Source of the DNA: Natronosporangium hydrolyticum
GTDB lineage: Bacteria > Actinomycetota > Actinomycetes > Mycobacteriales > Micromonosporaceae
NCBI RefSeq assembly: GCF_016925615.1
Contig: NZ_CP070499.1
Location: forward strand, 2,170,001 to 2,234,000
Length of the DNA: 64,000 nucleotides
Reading direction: 5' to 3'
Shown here: piece after piece, positions 8,375-17,149 of the stretch
Position numbering within the stretch: the stretch's first letter is position 1
Layout: each line of letters starts with the position of its first letter
Made by a program: the position numbers and the translations under genes
Notes under the pieces: model-generated
What the model was told of the DNA's origin: nothing
Database searches by the model: none
What the model saw: the letters and a program-made list of their open reading frames with translations, nothing else

Positions 8375-11300
8375 CTACAGCGGGATGATGCCGCCGCTGC
8401 CGGTGACCTGAACCCGGAACACGCCCCACAGTCCGGCGGCGGTCCACGGTTGCCGGCTGTCCCGGTAGGCGTAGTCGCCGGCGTAGGCCCGGGTGCCCCC
8501 GGCGCCGCCCACCAGCCAGGCGTCCAGACTCTGCCCGGCGGTCAGCGTCCGCGACGCCATCAGCTGCGAGCCGGTGATGCCCGGCTCCAACGGGAAGGCG
8601 TGCCCGGAGATGGTGACCGAGTGCAGGTGGTCCGAGGCGCCGATGCCGATCCGGAACACCACCCGGTCACCGGCCCGGGCCCGGAACACCGGGGTCGCCG
8701 GGTCACCGTGGAGGTTGGAGCTCAGCGCGTTGTGATACGGCGCAGCCGGGGTGAATCCGGGCTCCCACCAGTTCGGGCTGTCGTTCGGTCCGGGGGCGTT
8801 GGTCAACCCGATCCGCGAGGTCAACGGCGCGGTGCGGTAGTTGATGTGGTTGAACCCCTTGTTGAACGACCCTTCGTCCTGCTCGGTGCCTGGCGGCGCG
8901 CCCGCCACCGGGGGTGATGGCCGGTTCGCCGCCCGGGGTCCGTTGATCCCGTTGCCGGCGATCGTGTCCATGTACGGGATGATGCTGCGCCCGTACTGCT
9001 GGTCGGTGGTTTGCATAGTCAACGCGAACTCCCGGAAGTCCGGCTGGCCGGGCACCCGGATCACCGCCTGGGTGCTGGTGCGGTTGGGCCCCAGCGCAGC
9101 GCCGGTGAAAGAGTCGAACCATTGCGAGTTGCGCGGTTCGACGATCAGCAGCCCGTAGGCGCCGTGTCGCAGCGACGCTGGGCTGCCCAGGTTCTGGAAG
9201 ATCGTGGTGCCGACCTCCCGATTGGCCCGGAACCGGTACTCGATCGTGCCGCCGATCGGCACCGTCGTGTCGGGGTTGAGCCCCACCGCCGAGCCGGCCG
9301 CCAGCTGCGGGTTGCGAAGCAGCTGACCGAGGTCGACACCGGCCCGGGTCCCGCCGACGCGGCTGTCGGGGTCGATGTCGTTGGTCAGCCGCAGCCGCAC
9401 GCAGTCGCCCTCGTTGGCCCGAAGCACCAGCGGCTCCACCGGCTTCTGGCCACTGCGGATCGCTGCCACGTCGGCGTTGAGCGCGTAGACGATCCCCTCG
9501 GCGTCACCGAACGGCGTCGTCGGCAGTGGCTGGTCGAAGACGGTCACCTGGTAGACGCGTACCGGTCCGGTTGGCGGACAGACGTGACTGCCGTTGCTGA
9601 CCACGCTCTGGTTGACCGTCCCGTTCGGGTTGATCGACGAGGGTGGCGCTGGTCCCGGATCGGCCTGCGGGTTCGCCGCGGTGTGCGGTGAGAGCACCGG
9701 GAAGCCGCTACCGGCCGGCGGTGCGTTGTCCGGCAGCGGCACCAGGTCGCCCTGCTGGCGGTCGTGCACCCGGAAGATGCCCCAGGCACCGCTCTCCAAC
9801 GCGAAGGTACGGGTGCTGTGGTACAGGTAGTCGCCCGCGAACCGTTGGGGGCCACCGGCACCGCCGTCGAGCACGTAGTCGAACCGTTCCGAGATCCCGG
9901 TCACCGCGGTGTCCTGCAACGCCCCGTCGGGATGGAACCGCTCGGTGCGGAACTGGTGCCCCTGGATCCGCAGCCCTTCGGCCCGTTCATTGACCCCGAT
10001 GGTCCGAATCACCACATCGTCCCCGGCGTACGCCCGGAACAGCGGGGTGATCGGTTCGCCGTAGGTGACCGAGGAGAAGACGTGCGGGTCGACCGTGGTG
10101 ACGGTGGCCGGCACCGTGCCGTCGTTCGGGTTCTGCGGTGGGCTGCGGTCGAAGGCGTTCAGGCAGCGGGCACCGTTGTACTCCAACCGCAGGTCGGTGG
10201 TGTCCGGATCGGTGTGGATCGACGCCTCGGAGGTGTCCCCGGGTGGGGTCCGTTCGCCTAACGGCTCCGCCCGCAGGTTGATCGAGCCCTCCTCACACTC
10301 CTGGCCGAAGTTCAGCGCCAGGTTGCTCTGCCCGGGTCGGCCGTTGTGCAGGAAGATGACGAACTCCCGGAACGGTCCGCTCTGCCCGACTCCGACCGAG
10401 CCATCGGGGTTGACGACATCGACCACTGTGCCGCTGCGCACCGGGTCACCGGTCTGTGGGTCCCGATACTCCGAGCCGGGCGGCTCGATGATGTGCGCCG
10501 CGAACAGGCCGTGCGCCCACGAGACGATCCCGTCGACGTGGTCGTGCCAGAACACCGTGCCCGAGTCGACGTCGGAGTACCAGCGGTGCTGGGTGAACTC
10601 GACGGTGACCGGGGTGCCGGCCGCGTGGCTGTTGGCCAACGGCTGGTCCAGGGTGAGCTGGTTGCCATTGATCGCCTCGATGGTGCGGATCTCGATCTCG
10701 GGGGTGCCCAACCCCACCGCGACCGCGATCCCCGGCCGGAGCCGGTCGACCTGGCTGACCGTGATGGTGGTCGGATCTGCCACGCTCACCAGCTCCCGAC
10801 CGTCCCGGTGGGCCGGGAAGACCGACTGCTCGTAGGCGTAGCCGGTGATGACGCCGTCGGAGGCGAGCGGATCGAACTGCACAAAGTGGGTGTGCATGTT
10901 TGCCTTGTGCAGGTCGTCGTGGTCGGTCTCGTTGCCGAAGGTGATCGCCACGCAGTCGCCCACGTTGGAGCGGACCACCAGCGGCTCGGTCGGCCGGTCT
11001 CCGGCGAGCAGCTCCTCCTTGTCTTCGTTGAGGACGTAGAGCATGCCGTCCGGGTCGACCTCCCGATGGGTCATCGCGATCGGCACGCTCACCGCGGTGA
11101 TGTCGAACTCGCGCACCTCCGCCGAGCTGGGACACAGCCCGTCGGGGCGTTGGGCGGTGGCGGTGTCACCCAACCACGGCGCGCCGGAGTGCTGGTTGGG
11201 CGAGAACGGTGGCCGCTGCGCCAGGTGCGGGGTGAACAGCGGGTACGCCGGCCGGCCGTTGCCCGGGTTGAACCGCAGCGCGGGCCGCTGGCCCGGATTC

Positions 11301-13753
11301 GCCGACCGGTAGTTCGCCCAGACCCGGTCGGTCTCCGGCTCACCGACGTAGACCGGCGCGTTGGCCGGCCCGGTCCGCAGCCAATCCCAGACCGTAGCGT
11401 CCTGTGGGTCGAGTTCGCCGCCGCCCAGATCCCAACGCTGGCCCTGTGGCGGCAGCTGGCTCTCCACCAGCGTCTCCAGGCCCGCCTGGGTGGCCGGGTC
11501 GGCGACCTCAGCGTCGAGCACCACGGTACGACCATCGTCGAGAGTGGTGCCGAGTAGCTGTGCGGAGGTGACGCCGGCGGGTGGGGCGTTCGCCCCCGGC
11601 AGCGGGGCCAAGCCGTCCTGGGCGGTGTCGAAGACCCGCCACAGGCCCCACATGCCGGCGATGTAGTGGTGCGCCACGTGGCAGTGGTAGAGGAAGTCGC
11701 CCGCGGCCTGTTGGCAACCGCCGGCCCCACACTCGTGCTCCAGTGTGAATGCCTCCTCCGGGCTGATCGTCTGTGAGTCTAGCCGGATCGAGTTGGCGTT
11801 CTGGATCGGCACCTTCCGTAGCCCACCGGCCATGTCGGTGTCGTCGGCGTCCGGGTTCTGCCGCCACCGGGTGGCCCCGCCGTGCAGGTGGTGGACGTGC
11901 AGCTGCTCGAAGCCGACGTGCGCCAACCTGGTCTTGGTGGGCTCACCGAGGTAGGAGCGCGGGATCGGGGTCGCCGGATCGCCGTAGGTGTAGGAGCTGT
12001 AGGCGAGCGACTTGTTGTCCTTCTGCGCCTGGGTCGCGTCGGCGTTGTCGCCGCCGGCCTCGGCCACCAGCACCGTCTCCAGTTGGAGCCGCCGATAGAA
12101 CGATTCGGCCCGGTAGTTGAGCGCCCGGCTGCCCGGCCGGTAGGCGCTGGTGTTGGCGCCCGAACCGGTGGGGTTGTCGACGTTCGGGCCACCGTCGACC
12201 ATCGGCAGCGGGTTGCCCACCTCGCCGTACTCGGGGAAGCCCGGGATCACCGCGCTCCCTTCCCGGCGGGGCCGGCGCAGGTTGAAGTCCTCGTCGCCGA
12301 TCTCGTGGTAAAGCAATGCGAATTCGCGGAAGGTGGGGTTGCCGCCGCCGGGGGCGACCATCGCCTCCCAATTGCTCCACTGGGTGCCGGTCTGCTCCTC
12401 GCCGGTGACCGGGTCGTACCAGCGGGCATTAGGCGCTTCCACGATCACCGCCCCGAACAGCCCGTGGGCGGTGAGCTGGGTGCTCTCGCCGCCGCTGCGG
12501 AACACCCTGGTGCCCTCTCCCATCGCCGGGTCCAGGAAGTACTTGTACTCCACGATCTGGCCGGGGTTCGCCATCGTGGCTGCGGTCTGCCCGACCTGTT
12601 GGCCACCCTGCCCACCCTGCGGGTGGTAGGCGACGCCCTGCAGGTCGATGGAGACCCGGGGGGCGCCGCTCGGGAACCGGAACATGGTGTTGTTGTTGGG
12701 TCCGCTTACCGGCGCCCGCTGCACCGCGTTGCGCATTTTGAAGATGATGCACTCGCCGAGCCGGGCCCGGACCACCAGCGGCTGGATCAGGTCGTCGCGG
12801 AGTCCGGGTGTGACCTGGTCGGCCGCCGGATCGGCGGCGACGAGGTCTGGCCAGTCGTGGTCGATGCCGCCCGGGATCGCCCCGAGTTCGCCGCCGCGGC
12901 GCAGCGCCGCCTCCTCGGCCCGAACCGCATTGAGGTTGCGCTCCAGCACATACATGTAGCCGAACGGGTCGTTGTCACCGAACCGGTTCACGGTGATCTC
13001 CACGTCGATCGCCGCGACGTCGTAGGTTCGTTGCGGCGCGGTGTCGCAGCCGTTGGGTTGCGCCAGGGCCGGGCTCGCCGGTAGGAAGGCGGCGGCGCCG
13101 ACGCCAGCGAGCAGGGCTCCGCCGGCCGCCACCGAGACCAGCGGCCGGCGGGCGGCGCGGAGCCGGTGGAGGGTGCGCCGCCGGCTGCGTCGGTCTCCGC
13201 AGGCGCGGATCAGCCAGCCGCCGCCGAGCGCGGTCAGCAGGACTACCGGCCAGGCGGCGAGGGCGGCGACGGCGCTGGCGATGGCGAGCGCCGCGACCCC
13301 GCCGCCGGGGTGCTGGTGCCCGGCGGCACCGCCGACCAGCTGGTGGGCATAGGGCTGGACCATGCCCAGCGGCACCAGCAGCGCGGTGAAGACAACCGCG
13401 AACGCCGGCAGCCGCCAGCGCGGCGGTAGCTGCCGAGGCCACCGGCTGGCCGCCAACCCGGCGACCACCGCGACCGGCAGCGTCATCACTGCGTCCAGCA
13501 GCAGGTAATGGCCGTGGGGGAGAGCAGCGCCGACCGCCGGTGCGACAACCATGTGCGCCCAGAGGGTGACGATCGCCGCCGCCGGTATCGCCAGCAGCCA
13601 TACAGATCGGGTACGATGGATGCGGTCGACGGCCCGTGGGCCGGAGCCCGTTGTCGGGCCCACTATCGGGGTCCCGATTGGGCCTGCTTTTCGGGCCCTG
13701 GTGATGGGATCCCGGGCTCTGGCCGTGAGGTCCCGTGTTCTGAACTCGCGCAT
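8375..13753 (-). CDS. giant membrane-anchored multicopper oxidase (six cupredoxin domains, permuted copper motifs)
   Basis: This 1792-residue protein begins with about four transmembrane helices (about 51-75, 82-102, 114-138, 152-182). A signal-like helix ends ASPALAQ (about 204-232). Three homologous two-cupredoxin units start near residues 243, 875 and 1395. Unit 1 holds HVHHLH (619-624) and HCHVAHHYIAGM (690-701), the complete type 1 site plus half of the trinuclear site. Unit 2 holds HTH (954-956) and HDH (1070-1072), the other half. Elsewhere the sites are degenerate: the type 1 Cys position reads YHSTRTFALESGAWG in unit 2 and YRDSRQPWTAAGLWG in unit 3. One full active centre is therefore predicted, in reversed order along the chain. 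Large oxidases such as MofA and MnxG (Mn(II) oxidation) are the nearest analogues I know; substrate unproven. ATG 13753 follows GGGAGG. Confidence 0.88.
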   Translation of the reverse strand: MREFRTRDLTARARDPITRARKAGPIGTPIVGPTTGSGPRAVDRIHRTRSVWLLAIPAAAIVTLWAHMVVAPAVGAALPHGHYLLLDAVMTLPVAVVAGLAASRWPRQLPPRWRLPAFAVVFTALLVPLGMVQPYAHQLVGGAAGHQHPGGGVAALAIASAVAALAAWPVVLLTALGGGWLIRACGDRRSRRRTLHRLRAARRPLVSVAAGGALLAGVGAAAFLPASPALAQPNGCDTAPQRTYDVAAIDVEITVNRFGDNDPFGYMYVLERNLNAVRAEEAALRRGGELGAIPGGIDHDWPDLVAADPAADQVTPGLRDDLIQPLVVRARLGECIIFKMRNAVQRAPVSGPNNNTMFRFPSGAPRVSIDLQGVAYHPQGGQGGQQVGQTAATMANPGQIVEYKYFLDPAMGEGTRVFRSGGESTQLTAHGLFGAVIVEAPNARWYDPVTGEEQTGTQWSNWEAMVAPGGGNPTFREFALLYHEIGDEDFNLRRPRREGSAVIPGFPEYGEVGNPLPMVDGGPNVDNPTGSGANTSAYRPGSRALNYRAESFYRRLQLETVLVAEAGGDNADATQAQKDNKSLAYSSYTYGDPATPIPRSYLGEPTKTRLAHVGFEQLHVHHLHGGATRWRQNPDADDTDMAGGLRKVPIQNANSIRLDSQTISPEEAFTLEHECGAGGCQQAAGDFLYHCHVAHHYIAGMWGLWRVFDTAQDGLAPLPGANAPPAGVTSAQLLGTTLDDGRTVVLDAEVADPATQAGLETLVESQLPPQGQRWDLGGGELDPQDATVWDWLRTGPANAPVYVGEPETDRVWANYRSANPGQRPALRFNPGNGRPAYPLFTPHLAQRPPFSPNQHSGAPWLGDTATAQRPDGLCPSSAEVREFDITAVSVPIAMTHREVDPDGMLYVLNEDKEELLAGDRPTEPLVVRSNVGDCVAITFGNETDHDDLHKANMHTHFVQFDPLASDGVITGYAYEQSVFPAHRDGRELVSVADPTTITVSQVDRLRPGIAVAVGLGTPEIEIRTIEAINGNQLTLDQPLANSHAAGTPVTVEFTQHRWYSDVDSGTVFWHDHVDGIVSWAHGLFAAHIIEPPGSEYRDPQTGDPVRSGTVVDVVNPDGSVGVGQSGPFREFVIFLHNGRPGQSNLALNFGQECEEGSINLRAEPLGERTPPGDTSEASIHTDPDTTDLRLEYNGARCLNAFDRSPPQNPNDGTVPATVTTVDPHVFSSVTYGEPITPLFRAYAGDDVVIRTIGVNERAEGLRIQGHQFRTERFHPDGALQDTAVTGISERFDYVLDGGAGGPQRFAGDYLYHSTRTFALESGAWGIFRVHDRQQGDLVPLPDNAPPAGSGFPVLSPHTAANPQADPGPAPPSSINPNGTVNQSVVSNGSHVCPPTGPVRVYQVTVFDQPLPTTPFGDAEGIVYALNADVAAIRSGQKPVEPLVLRANEGDCVRLRLTNDIDPDSRVGGTRAGVDLGQLLRNPQLAAGSAVGLNPDTTVPIGGTIEYRFRANREVGTTIFQNLGSPASLRHGAYGLLIVEPRNSQWFDSFTGAALGPNRTSTQAVIRVPGQPDFREFALTMQTTDQQYGRSIIPYMDTIAGNGINGPRAANRPSPPVAGAPPGTEQDEGSFNKGFNHINYRTAPLTSRIGLTNAPGPNDSPNWWEPGFTPAAPYHNALSSNLHGDPATPVFRARAGDRVVFRIGIGASDHLHSVTISGHAFPLEPGITGSQLMASRTLTAGQSLDAWLVGGAGGTRAYAGDYAYRDSRQPWTAAGLWGVFRVQVTGSGGIIPL

Positions 13754-13936
13754 GGTGCAACCTCCCGTTGATGGCGCGAGGGTGGGGCACGGCGACGGGC
13801 CGCGACTCCGTCGGTGGTTAGGGCCACCGGCGGCCGTCTAACGTTGAGTCGACTCGTCCCCGTGGTGTCGCTCGTTCCTTTCTGCCCGATCGATCGGCGT
13901 TGTCGCAATAATGTGGTCAGTTATGACGCTGGTCGG
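13754..13936 (-). promoter_or_regulatory. upstream region of the giant oxidase, with a palindrome
   Basis: This 183-nt gap between the DUF4352-like gene and the oxidase gene holds a perfect 12-bp palindrome, CCGATCGATCGG, at 13886-13897. Near 13910-13935 there are repeated GGTCA half-sites. A separate promoter with an operator is plausible here, but I cannot assign -10/-35 elements with confidence. Confidence 0.35.
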
Positions 13937-14482
13937 TCATGAATGATGGTCAGTTCCGGTCCCCGACAGCGGGATCGGCAGCTGGATGATCCGGCCACCG
14001 CGCCGCCACTGCAGGTGCAGCGGTGGGTCGGCGGCCGACGGCACCACCAGATCGAAGTAGAGCACTCCCGCTACCGCCGTCCCGGCGGCGAGCCGGGGCA
14101 GGTCGCTGACAGTGTCCGCGCGAAGCGCCGCCGGAGTGCTGGTACGTCCGCCGACGACGGTGTACTCGTCGAGCACGTGCAGGGTCTGCGGGCGGGCGCT
14201 GCGGTTGTAAATCGTGAGCGAAACTCCGAGCCGGACCTCATCTCCGGCGGGCGCGCCGGGCATCATTTGATCCGGCATCAGGAACCCGCCCTCGCCATCG
14301 TGGACATGATCCAGCGGCACCCATTCGGCCCGTTGCACCTGTGTGGTCAGGCCAGCCAGAGTGGCCGTCTCGGCGACCACGATCGGGGGAGGCGCCAACT
14401 GCCGCCACCCGAGGAGACCAAGGCTCGCCACGGTGAGCAGCGTCAACAGAGCGGCGGCTACCCGGTGATAAGCAGGTCTCAT
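13937..14482 (-). CDS. membrane-anchored DUF4352-like Ig-fold protein
   Basis: A 181-residue protein with one N-terminal membrane helix (residues about 10-28) and an extracytoplasmic beta-rich domain. The pattern of a strand LGVSLTIYNRS, a later LPRLAAGTAVAGVLYFDL and a final strand pair recalls DUF4352/telokin-like Ig folds; I am not certain of the family. The stretch HVHDGEGGFLMPDQMMPG (about 65-82) is rich in His, Asp and Met, residues that bind copper or manganese. The ATG at 14482 is favoured over an upstream in-frame start because it puts the membrane helix at the N-terminus and follows CTGGGGGAC. It precedes the giant oxidase on the same strand and may be an accessory subunit, as small MnxE/MnxF proteins are for MnxG (inference). 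Confidence 0.65.
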   Translation of the reverse strand: MRPAYHRVAAALLTLLTVASLGLLGWRQLAPPPIVVAETATLAGLTTQVQRAEWVPLDHVHDGEGGFLMPDQMMPGAPAGDEVRLGVSLTIYNRSARPQTLHVLDEYTVVGGRTSTPAALRADTVSDLPRLAAGTAVAGVLYFDLVVPSAADPPLHLQWRRGGRIIQLPIPLSGTGTDHHS

Positions 14483-14640
14483 GGTGTCCCCCAGCAAGGG
14501 TGGTCCACCTCGCGACTCTGCGCCGGCGGTGCCGGGGTAGCTGCGCAACGTGGACAATTGCGGCTGACTCTCCGAACTGTACGGCTGCCCGGCCATGTCG
14601 GGACATGACGTGAGTCCCCTAGTGGTAGGTAGGGACGGGG

Positions 14641-15495
14641 TTAGTCGTCCGTGGTTGCCGGGTCGAGCAGGCCGACTCGGAAGGCCACCGCCAGCGTCTC
14701 CGCGCGGTTGTGGGTGCCGAGCTTCCGGTACAGCCGGGTCTGGGTGTTCTCCACGGTCTTGGCGGCGATCCCCAGGGCCCGACCCACCTGTCGGATCGTC
14801 CGCCCGCGGGCGAGCAGGGCGAGGATCTGTTGCTCCCGTACGGTGAGTTCGGGCGGGTCGGCAGCGGCGGCGGGGTGCTGCCTATCGTCGGCTTCGAGTA
14901 GGCCCAGCGCGGCGGCGCGGGAGACCACCAATTGTTGGCTGTCGGCGTGGAGCTTGGCGAAGAGTCGGCGTTTGTGGTTGTCGACCGTGTGTGGGCTGAT
15001 CTGCAACAGGTGCGCGATGTCGGAGACCGAGTGGCCGGTGCTGAGCAGCGAGATCACCCCGAGTTCCCGCTCGGTCAAGCCGGCCCCGCCGGCGGTCCCA
15101 CCGGCGGCCGGCCCGGCGGCTAGCTGTCGCAGCAGCCGCACCACCTCCAGCAGCCCTCGTGAGCTCGGGGTGAACGCCGGCACTCCGGCCTGCAACGCCG
15201 CGGCGAGCATCTCCAGCGTGAGGTTGCCATAGACCACCAGCGGGGTCACCGTGGGAAACGACACCCGCAGGTCTTGGAGCATCCGGACGGTCGCGGTGGT
15301 GAGCGCCGGGACGTCCACCAGGCACAGGGTGGGCCGGCCCAGCGCGCACAGTGACCGGAGACCGTGCGCGGTGCCGGTGTGTCCGACCACGGTAAAATCG
15401 GGTTCCTGCGCGAGGTAGGCGACGATCGCCTCCCGCCCCAACCGTCGGTCGGAGTGCACCACGATCCGGATCGGATGGTGACCCTCGTTGGCCAT
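14641..15495 (-). CDS. atypical response regulator with two tandem LuxR HTH domains
   Basis: A 284-residue transcription factor. Residues 8-115 form a receiver-like domain that keeps an Asp at the phospho-acceptor position (LVDV, D61). The usual acidic pair is reduced to HSD, and the conserved lysine region is replaced by VPAFTPSSRG. Two complete GerE/LuxR helix-turn-helix domains follow: 140-200 (LTERELGVISLLSTGHSVSD ... HTVDNHKRRLFAKL) and 217-278 (LTVREQQILALLARGRTIRQ ... KTVENTQTRLYRKL). One HTH is the rule; two is unusual. The ATG at 15495 follows AGGAG with 6-nt spacing and is preferred over GTG at 15513. It lies upstream of the oxidase locus on the same strand and is its likely regulator. 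Confidence 0.85.
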   Translation of the reverse strand: MANEGHHPIRIVVHSDRRLGREAIVAYLAQEPDFTVVGHTGTAHGLRSLCALGRPTLCLVDVPALTTATVRMLQDLRVSFPTVTPLVVYGNLTLEMLAAALQAGVPAFTPSSRGLLEVVRLLRQLAAGPAAGGTAGGAGLTERELGVISLLSTGHSVSDIAHLLQISPHTVDNHKRRLFAKLHADSQQLVVSRAAALGLLEADDRQHPAAAADPPELTVREQQILALLARGRTIRQVGRALGIAAKTVENTQTRLYRKLGTHNRAETLAVAFRVGLLDPATTDD

Positions 15496-15551
15496 GGCGT
15501 GCTCCTGCGGCACGGACAGGCCCCCGGTGGGCAGCCAGCCGCGAACAAATG

Positions 15552-15581
15552 ATTCTAGAGTGGCCTAACAGCCGGCTGCAA
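15552..15581 (-). promoter_or_regulatory. putative sigma70-type promoter of the double-HTH regulator
   Basis: Read on the minus strand, TTGCAG (15576-15581) and TAGAAT (15552-15557) are separated by 18 nt and lie about 57 nt upstream of the ATG at 15495. The match is moderate; no experimental support. Confidence 0.4.
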
Positions 15582-15630
15582 GCTCTCGTGGCGGATCGGC
15601 GACTTTCAGTGAGACCTACTGGCTGATCGG

Positions 15631-16230
15631 CTACCGGGAGCCGCCCCCATCGGTGAGCTGATCAAGCTCCCGTCGTAGCTGCCGCAGCAACGACCGGGGT
15701 GATCCGGCCCGGGTCAACGGCGGCGGCGGTACCACCAACACCGGACAGCTAGCCCGCCGCAGGCAGTAGCGCACCACCGGGCTACCCCGCGGCCGCCGCC
15801 ACCAGCTCCGGTGGCCAGCCCCGATGACCAGCAGGTCGCCCGCCCGGCACGCGTACTCGACCAGCACCGGGCCGGCGGCGTCGGGCAGCACCACCGGCTG
15901 CACCGTCACGTCGGGCGGTTCACCCCCCATGATCTCCACGAAGGCGCGGACGATCAGCGCCTCGGCCTCCCGGGCGAGGCCGCCGCCAGCGTCCGGCAGC
16001 TCATCGGTTCGGCCGTGGCCGAAAGCCATCGGGCCGGCCAGGCCCGCCGCGGCCGAGCTAGCGGGCGGCTCCACCGGACCGGCGCCCCACGCCCGGACGG
16101 CGTGCAACGCCGCGCCGCGACGTCGCGCCTCCGCCACCGCCGACCGCACTGCCTGTAGCCCAGACAGGGTGGTATCGACACCGAGCACCACCCGGCCGGG
16201 CCCCGTGCCCTCCTCGTTGCGGAAGGTCAT
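15631..16230 (-). CDS. single-domain universal stress protein
   Basis: A 199-residue protein with one UspA fold. It starts MTFRNEEGTGPGRVVLGVDT, giving the first beta strand, and has ARRRGAALHAVRAWG as the first helix/strand and LLVIGAGHRSWWRRP near the C-terminus. The ATP-binding loop is altered: the second glycine and the G-S/T pair of G-x2-G-x9-G-S/T are not clear, so nucleotide binding is doubtful. An in-frame ATG at 16263 would add 11 residues; 16230 is chosen because it places the strand at the family's usual position, though neither has a strong ribosome binding site. It is divergent from the metallophosphoesterase gene, 76 nt away. Confidence 0.75.
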   Translation of the reverse strand: MTFRNEEGTGPGRVVLGVDTTLSGLQAVRSAVAEARRRGAALHAVRAWGAGPVEPPASSAAAGLAGPMAFGHGRTDELPDAGGGLAREAEALIVRAFVEIMGGEPPDVTVQPVVLPDAAGPVLVEYACRAGDLLVIGAGHRSWWRRPRGSPVVRYCLRRASCPVLVVPPPPLTRAGSPRSLLRQLRRELDQLTDGGGSR

Positions 16231-16306
16231 ATTTCGGGGGTACCCCGCCGGGCCGGAGGTCATGCGCCGATCGGCGGGGTAGCCACCCGGCGGTAGGGTC
16301 GGTTTG

Positions 16307-17149
16307 ATGACTGCTACCCCCCGCCTGCTGGCCATCAGCGACCTGCACGTTAGCCACCCGGACAACCAACCGGTGGTGAAGGAGCTCCGGGGTGCTCCCG
16401 GCGACTGGCTCATCGTCGCCGGTGACGTCGCGGAGCGACCAGACGAGGTCGCCTGGGTGTTGGAGCTGCTCCGGGAACGGTTCGAGACGGTGGTGTGGGT
16501 GCCGGGCAACCACGAGCTGTGGACGACCGGCAAGGACCCGGTCCGGCTCAACGGCGTCGCCCGCTACCAGCACCTGGTGGAGTTGTGCCGGAAGTTGGGG
16601 GTGTACACCCCGGAGGACGAATTCCCGGTCTGGACCGGCCCCGGCGGTCCGGTCCGGATCGCGCCGTTGTTTCTGCTCTACGACTACACCTTCCGAGTCG
16701 CCGGCACCGCCAACAAGGAGGAGTCGCTAGCCTACGCACACCAGACCGGTGTCGTCTGTACCGACGAGTACCTCCTGCACCCCGACCCGTACCGGAGCCG
16801 GGACGAATGGTGCCGGGCGCGGGTGGCCGCGACCGAGCAACGGTTGGCCGCCTGCGACCCGGAGATCCCGTTGGTGCTGGTCAACCACTGGCCGCTGGTC
16901 CGCTCGCCCACCCGGGTGCTGCGTTACCCCGAGTTTGCGCAGTGGTGCGGCACCGAGCTGACCGCCGACTGGCATCGGCGGTTCCGGGTCGCCGCGGTGG
17001 TCTACGGGCATCTCCACATTCCCCGCACCACCTACCATGACGGCGTTCCGCACCTGGAGGTGTCGCTGGGTTACCCACGTGAGTGGCGGGTCCGGGGGAT
17101 GCCAGAGCCACTGCTGCGGCCGGTGCTGCCGGCGGGCGGCGCCGAGTGA
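16307..17149 (+). CDS. calcineurin-like metallophosphoesterase
   Basis: A 280-residue phosphoesterase with the complete dimetal motif set. ISDLHVSHP (near residue 8) supplies D-x-H, VAGDVAE supplies GD, VPGNHELW (about 64-71) supplies GNHE, LVNHWPL the next His, and VYGHLHIP (about 232-239) supplies GHxH. Substrate unknown; it could be a phosphodiester or phosphoprotein. ATG 16307 follows a TAGGGTCGG region; TTG 16304 is directly in front. The stop overlaps the phosphopantetheinyl transferase start by 4 nt (GTGA), so translation of the two is coupled. Confidence 0.88.
   Translation: MTATPRLLAISDLHVSHPDNQPVVKELRGAPGDWLIVAGDVAERPDEVAWVLELLRERFETVVWVPGNHELWTTGKDPVRLNGVARYQHLVELCRKLGVYTPEDEFPVWTGPGGPVRIAPLFLLYDYTFRVAGTANKEESLAYAHQTGVVCTDEYLLHPDPYRSRDEWCRARVAATEQRLAACDPEIPLVLVNHWPLVRSPTRVLRYPEFAQWCGTELTADWHRRFRVAAVVYGHLHIPRTTYHDGVPHLEVSLGYPREWRVRGMPEPLLRPVLPAGGAE

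Noticed and set aside
10346-11557. A 403-codon plus-strand frame, with others of similar size along 9-13 kb
   Set aside because: They are antisense shadows of the giant oxidase, whose cupredoxin motifs are unmistakable; no domain or ribosome binding site supports them.
15631-16551. A longer form of the universal stress protein starting at 16551
   Set aside because: The extra N-terminus is antisense to the metallophosphoesterase start (including its DLH and GD motifs) and is low-complexity Ser/Thr/Arg-rich.
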